Shown here one piece after another: positions 40,820-43,034 of a DNA stretch of 43,034 nucleotides. Origin of the DNA: Lachnospiraceae bacterium. Its GTDB lineage: Bacteria > Bacillota > Clostridia > Lachnospirales > Anaerotignaceae. The notes beneath the pieces are model-generated. The model searched no databases and was not told the DNA's origin. It saw only the letters and a program-made list of their open reading frames with translations. The position numbers and the translations under genes were made by a program. The DNA lies in the NCBI GenBank assembly GCA_910576545.1, contig CAJTKM010000025.1:1-43034 (forward strand). The letters are read 5' to 3'. Each line of letters begins with the position of its first letter. The stretch's first letter is position 1.

Positions 40820-42895
40820 TTAATATCCTGTCTTGGGCAGACGGTTCGCGGTCGCGCGGTAGATGGTCGTCAGCCACGTCGAGTTGCCGACTACCCATTC
40901 GTTGCCGTACCTGCCGCCAATGTCCGCCTTGTTCGCAAACTGGTACCCGCCGGGCAGGTTCTTTAACACCGTCACAAATACCTGCGGCTGCTCCACAGAA
41001 ACAAAGCCCGCCTTCACATTCCCGAATATCAGCGTAAACGTCGTTACGTATTCGTCGCTGTATAACCCAAGGCTGGCATTCGAGCAGTCAATGACGTTGT
41101 TTTGCAGCGTGCTCAGATTATCCGCCACAATCAGCTGTTTCCCCTTGTTCGTCGTCGCAAGTATCTTGTATTTCACCGATTGGTTGTATGTCCCCGTTAC
41201 GATTTTGTTCAGCCGCACCGCGTCCGTCGGCAGCACGTCCCGCCAGAAGAAATCCGTCAGCGGTACAGTCGATGTGTTGCGCACCGTCCTGATGTCGTAC
41301 CGGATCGTATCGCCCGGCATCGCCTCGACATTTCCTGTCTTCTTGATACTTACGCCTGTATTCGCGCTTTTGTTGGAAAATTCCAGCTTGATAATCTGCG
41401 TCGCAAATTCAATCGTGATATCCATTTCCTGCGTGTTCAGCTGGTAATATGTCGGGCTTTGCACCTCCTTCACGATGTACCGCCCCAGCGGCAGCGACTT
41501 GGAAACACCGCGCCCGTCCGCGCCTGTGATGAAACGGTCAACAAGGTTGCCGGATTTGTAGCTGCGCACCTCGAAAATCGCGCCCGCCAGCGGCGTGCCT
41601 GCCGGGAGCCCGTTTACCTCGTTGTCATCGGCGGAGAGCTTCGTCACCTGTATCTGCCCCGCCTGCGGCTGGTTCTTCCAGACGATTTCCGTCACCTTCC
41701 CCGTGACAAGCTCCACCGTCCGCGGCTTGTTGTCCGGGTAATATCCCTCCTGGCAGCGCGTTTCGCGTATGGTATAACGCCCCTCGGTCAGTATGGAAGA
41801 AAAATCAATCAGCCCGCGGTCGTCCGTATAAAACGTCCCGACGACTTTGTTGTTTTTGTCAAAAACCATAAACTCTACATTATAAATCGGCTCGCCTGTC
41901 ACAGCGTCAATCTTTTTCAGGCGCAGCCCGCTCAGCGGCTTGTTCTGCACACGCAGGACAGCCTGCCCGCCCGCCTTGATTTCCACCTCATGCACTTTTG
42001 CGTCCAGCTCGTAGGATTCCCGCGCGGCAGTTTCCACGACGGTGTATTTCCCCTCCGGCAAGTCCACGATAATCCTGCCATTTTGGTCTGTCGTAAATGT
42101 GCCGATTTTTTCGCCGTTCTGCTTCGCGATGTCGAAAGAAACGTCTGCCAAAGGCTTTCCGGTTTCCATGTCTGTCTTGACGATAAGCAGGGAAGACGCG
42201 GGCGTGTTCTCAACCTCAAGGATTGTCTGTTTGCCGGATTTCACCTCGACGGTTTTGGGTGCCTTGTCCCAGTGGTAGCCCTCAAGCCCCTCTGTTTCCG
42301 TTACCGTATAATAACCGTCTGCCAGATTGGAAATATAAACCATGCCATCCTTATCCGTCTTGAAATTGCCGATTTTCTCACCGTTCATCTTTGCCACAGC
42401 AAAGGTCACGCCCTGCAAAGGGGCTTTCGTTTCCGAATCGGTTTTAATGATTTTAATGCCGGACAAAGGCTTATTGCTGAATGTCACCGTAGTCGGCACG
42501 TTGGTTTTGACCTCTACCGTTTTCGGCGTTTCGTCCAAAATGTAGCCCTCCGGGGCTTTGGTTTCGCGGATTACGTACCAATCCGGGGAAAGGGTGGGGA
42601 TTAAAATCGTCCCGGTCTTATCTGTTGTGTACTCGCCTACGTGCTCGCCGTTCTGCTTTTCCACGAAAAACTTTGCGCCCGCAAGCGGCGCACCTGATAC
42701 ATCATCTACCTTTTTAATGACGAGGGAAGTCATTTTTCGGTTGGTAAATTCCACGGTGTATGTCTTGCCGTAATCAATGGCAATCGTCCTTGATTGTTCT
42801 TCTAAAACATACCCGTCAGGGGCTTTGATTTCCTCGATGATGTAGCTGCCTTTTTCCAGCCCTGCAATCGTAATGCTGCCGTTGCTATAGCGATA
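40820..42895 (-). CDS. SpaA/Cna_B-repeat surface protein, 3' exon (split by a group II intron)
   Basis: About 690 residues visible. Six Cna_B-type modules occur in tandem, each with a (I/V)xE(T/V)xAPxGY-like strand end, for example VIRETKAPEGYIL, TVTETEGLEGYHW, TVVETAARESYEL, TIRETRCQEGYYP, IVKEVQSPTYYQL. Then comes a DUF11-like stretch (TIRYDIRTVRNTSTVPLTDF) of about 170 residues. Cna_B modules form stabilising isopeptide bonds and support adhesion (established). The last residues are NRLPKTGY, an LPXTG-type motif directly at the C terminus, with no hydrophobic segment or basic tail behind it. Upstream, the frame meets a TAA at 42911-42913 inside a group II intron, so the 5' exon lies outside the window. 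The boundary at about 42895 is approximate. Confidence 0.85.
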   Translation of the reverse strand, partial: YRYSNGSITIAGLEKGSYIIEEIKAPDGYVLEEQSRTIAIDYGKTYTVEFTNRKMTSLVIKKVDDVSGAPLAGAKFFVEKQNGEHVGEYTTDKTGTILIPTLSPDWYVIRETKAPEGYILDETPKTVEVKTNVPTTVTFSNKPLSGIKIIKTDSETKAPLQGVTFAVAKMNGEKIGNFKTDKDGMVYISNLADGYYTVTETEGLEGYHWDKAPKTVEVKSGKQTILEVENTPASSLLIVKTDMETGKPLADVSFDIAKQNGEKIGTFTTDQNGRIIVDLPEGKYTVVETAARESYELDAKVHEVEIKAGGQAVLRVQNKPLSGLRLKKIDAVTGEPIYNVEFMVFDKNNKVVGTFYTDDRGLIDFSSILTEGRYTIRETRCQEGYYPDNKPRTVELVTGKVTEIVWKNQPQAGQIQVTKLSADDNEVNGLPAGTPLAGAIFEVRSYKSGNLVDRFITGADGRGVSKSLPLGRYIVKEVQSPTYYQLNTQEMDITIEFATQIIKLEFSNKSANTGVSIKKTGNVEAMPGDTIRYDIRTVRNTSTVPLTDFFWRDVLPTDAVRLNKIVTGTYNQSVKYKILATTNKGKQLIVADNLSTLQNNVIDCSNASLGLYSDEYVTTFTLIFGNVKAGFVSVEQPQVFVTVLKNLPGGYQFANKADIGGRYGNEWVVGNSTWLTTIYRATANRLPKTGY

Positions 42896-43034
42896 GGTAA
42901 TCCGCCGCTTTTACTGAACCGATGATGTTCAGCAGTCAGAGCGGATTTTCCCCCGCTTCGCACCGTGCATGCGACTTTCACCGCACACGGCGCTCCATCA
43001 ATACAGATTTGTTGTTGCATGTATGTGAAGTAAT
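42896..43034 (-). mobile_element. Group II intron, 3' end (domains V and VI), rest outside window
   Basis: The minus strand carries a domain-V-like hairpin of 34 nt at 42993-42960: 5' arm GCGCCGTGTGCG, loop region GTGAAAGT, and 3' arm CGCATGCACGGTGC. It is followed by a domain-VI-like part with CTGAAC/GTTCAG pairing near 42930-42912. The end is close to ATTACCTAT. It interrupts the Cna_B gene in sense orientation, so splicing would restore the protein. The intron-encoded reverse transcriptase would be in domain IV, beyond 43034. The 3' boundary is uncertain by about 10 nt. Confidence 0.7.

Noticed and set aside
41102-42604. 500-codon open frame on the plus strand
   Set aside because: It is antisense to the Cna_B repeats, has no ribosome site, and its periodicity reflects the repeated modules on the other strand.

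Overview
The window looks like DNA from a gut-type Firmicute (class Clostridia, Lachnospiraceae or Oscillospiraceae style). Evidence: strong AGGAGG-type ribosome sites, a Tn1549/CTn-like conjugation operon with a SpoVG-family gene and a Cna_B surface protein, DUF3846, and a sigma factor of the TcdR/UviA type. I cannot name the species. Two kinds of DNA are joined near 24.2 kb. The left 24 kb is mostly AT-rich accessory cargo. The right 19 kb is more GC-rich and is one minus-strand conjugative-transfer operon. Integrase, relaxase and oriT are not in the window.

Left part. 1-1.2 kb: the start of a DUF3846 gene, then decayed sequence. 1.3-12 kb: a cluster of unusual exported or cell-surface genes. 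Three of them (1898-2941, 5459-6022, 10557-10994) have no signal peptide; two of these are cysteine-peptidase/amidase-like. Between them lie signal-peptide-bearing proteins and lipoproteins, three with copper-amine-oxidase-N (stalk) domains, plus a secreted C39-like peptidase. An IS5-family element and a related 164-bp MITE have inserted here. 12.3-13.25 kb: a group-5-like (TcdR/UviA-type) sigma factor followed by a UviB/BhlA-like holin protein. The three signal-less genes share a promoter TTKACA-N16-(C/A)TCTTT, close to the TTTACA -35 described for that sigma group. I infer a sigma-controlled, holin-released effector or bacteriocin locus.

13.3-19.4 kb is a defence island: a complete type III toxin-antitoxin system (strong promoter, three 34-35-nt antitoxin RNA repeats, terminator, ToxN/AbiQ endoribonuclease) next to a complete type III restriction-modification pair (Mod, Res). 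19.4-21.6 kb holds regulatory debris: a short HicB-like antitoxin, a broken XRE regulator, and BlaI with a truncated BlaR1. 21.6-24.1 kb has two unrecognised genes, the second probably a beta-propeller.

Right part (24.3-43 kb, all minus strand, transcribed right to left): an intron-split Cna_B surface protein, a membrane protein with a signal peptide, SpoVG, a VirB2-like pilin, VirB6/TrbL, a C39 cell-wall hydrolase, an HTH protein, PrgI, a VirB4-N-terminal-like protein, the VirB4 ATPase, a DUF6100-like protein, an unknown protein, the VirD4 coupling ATPase, a RepA_N-like replication protein, a DUF5697-like protein and an S1-domain protein. Genes inside a block are mostly overlapped or closely spaced. 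The blocks are separated by seven copies of a roughly 150-bp multi-hairpin repeat family, each starting within about 10 nt of a stop codon. The window ends inside a group II intron.
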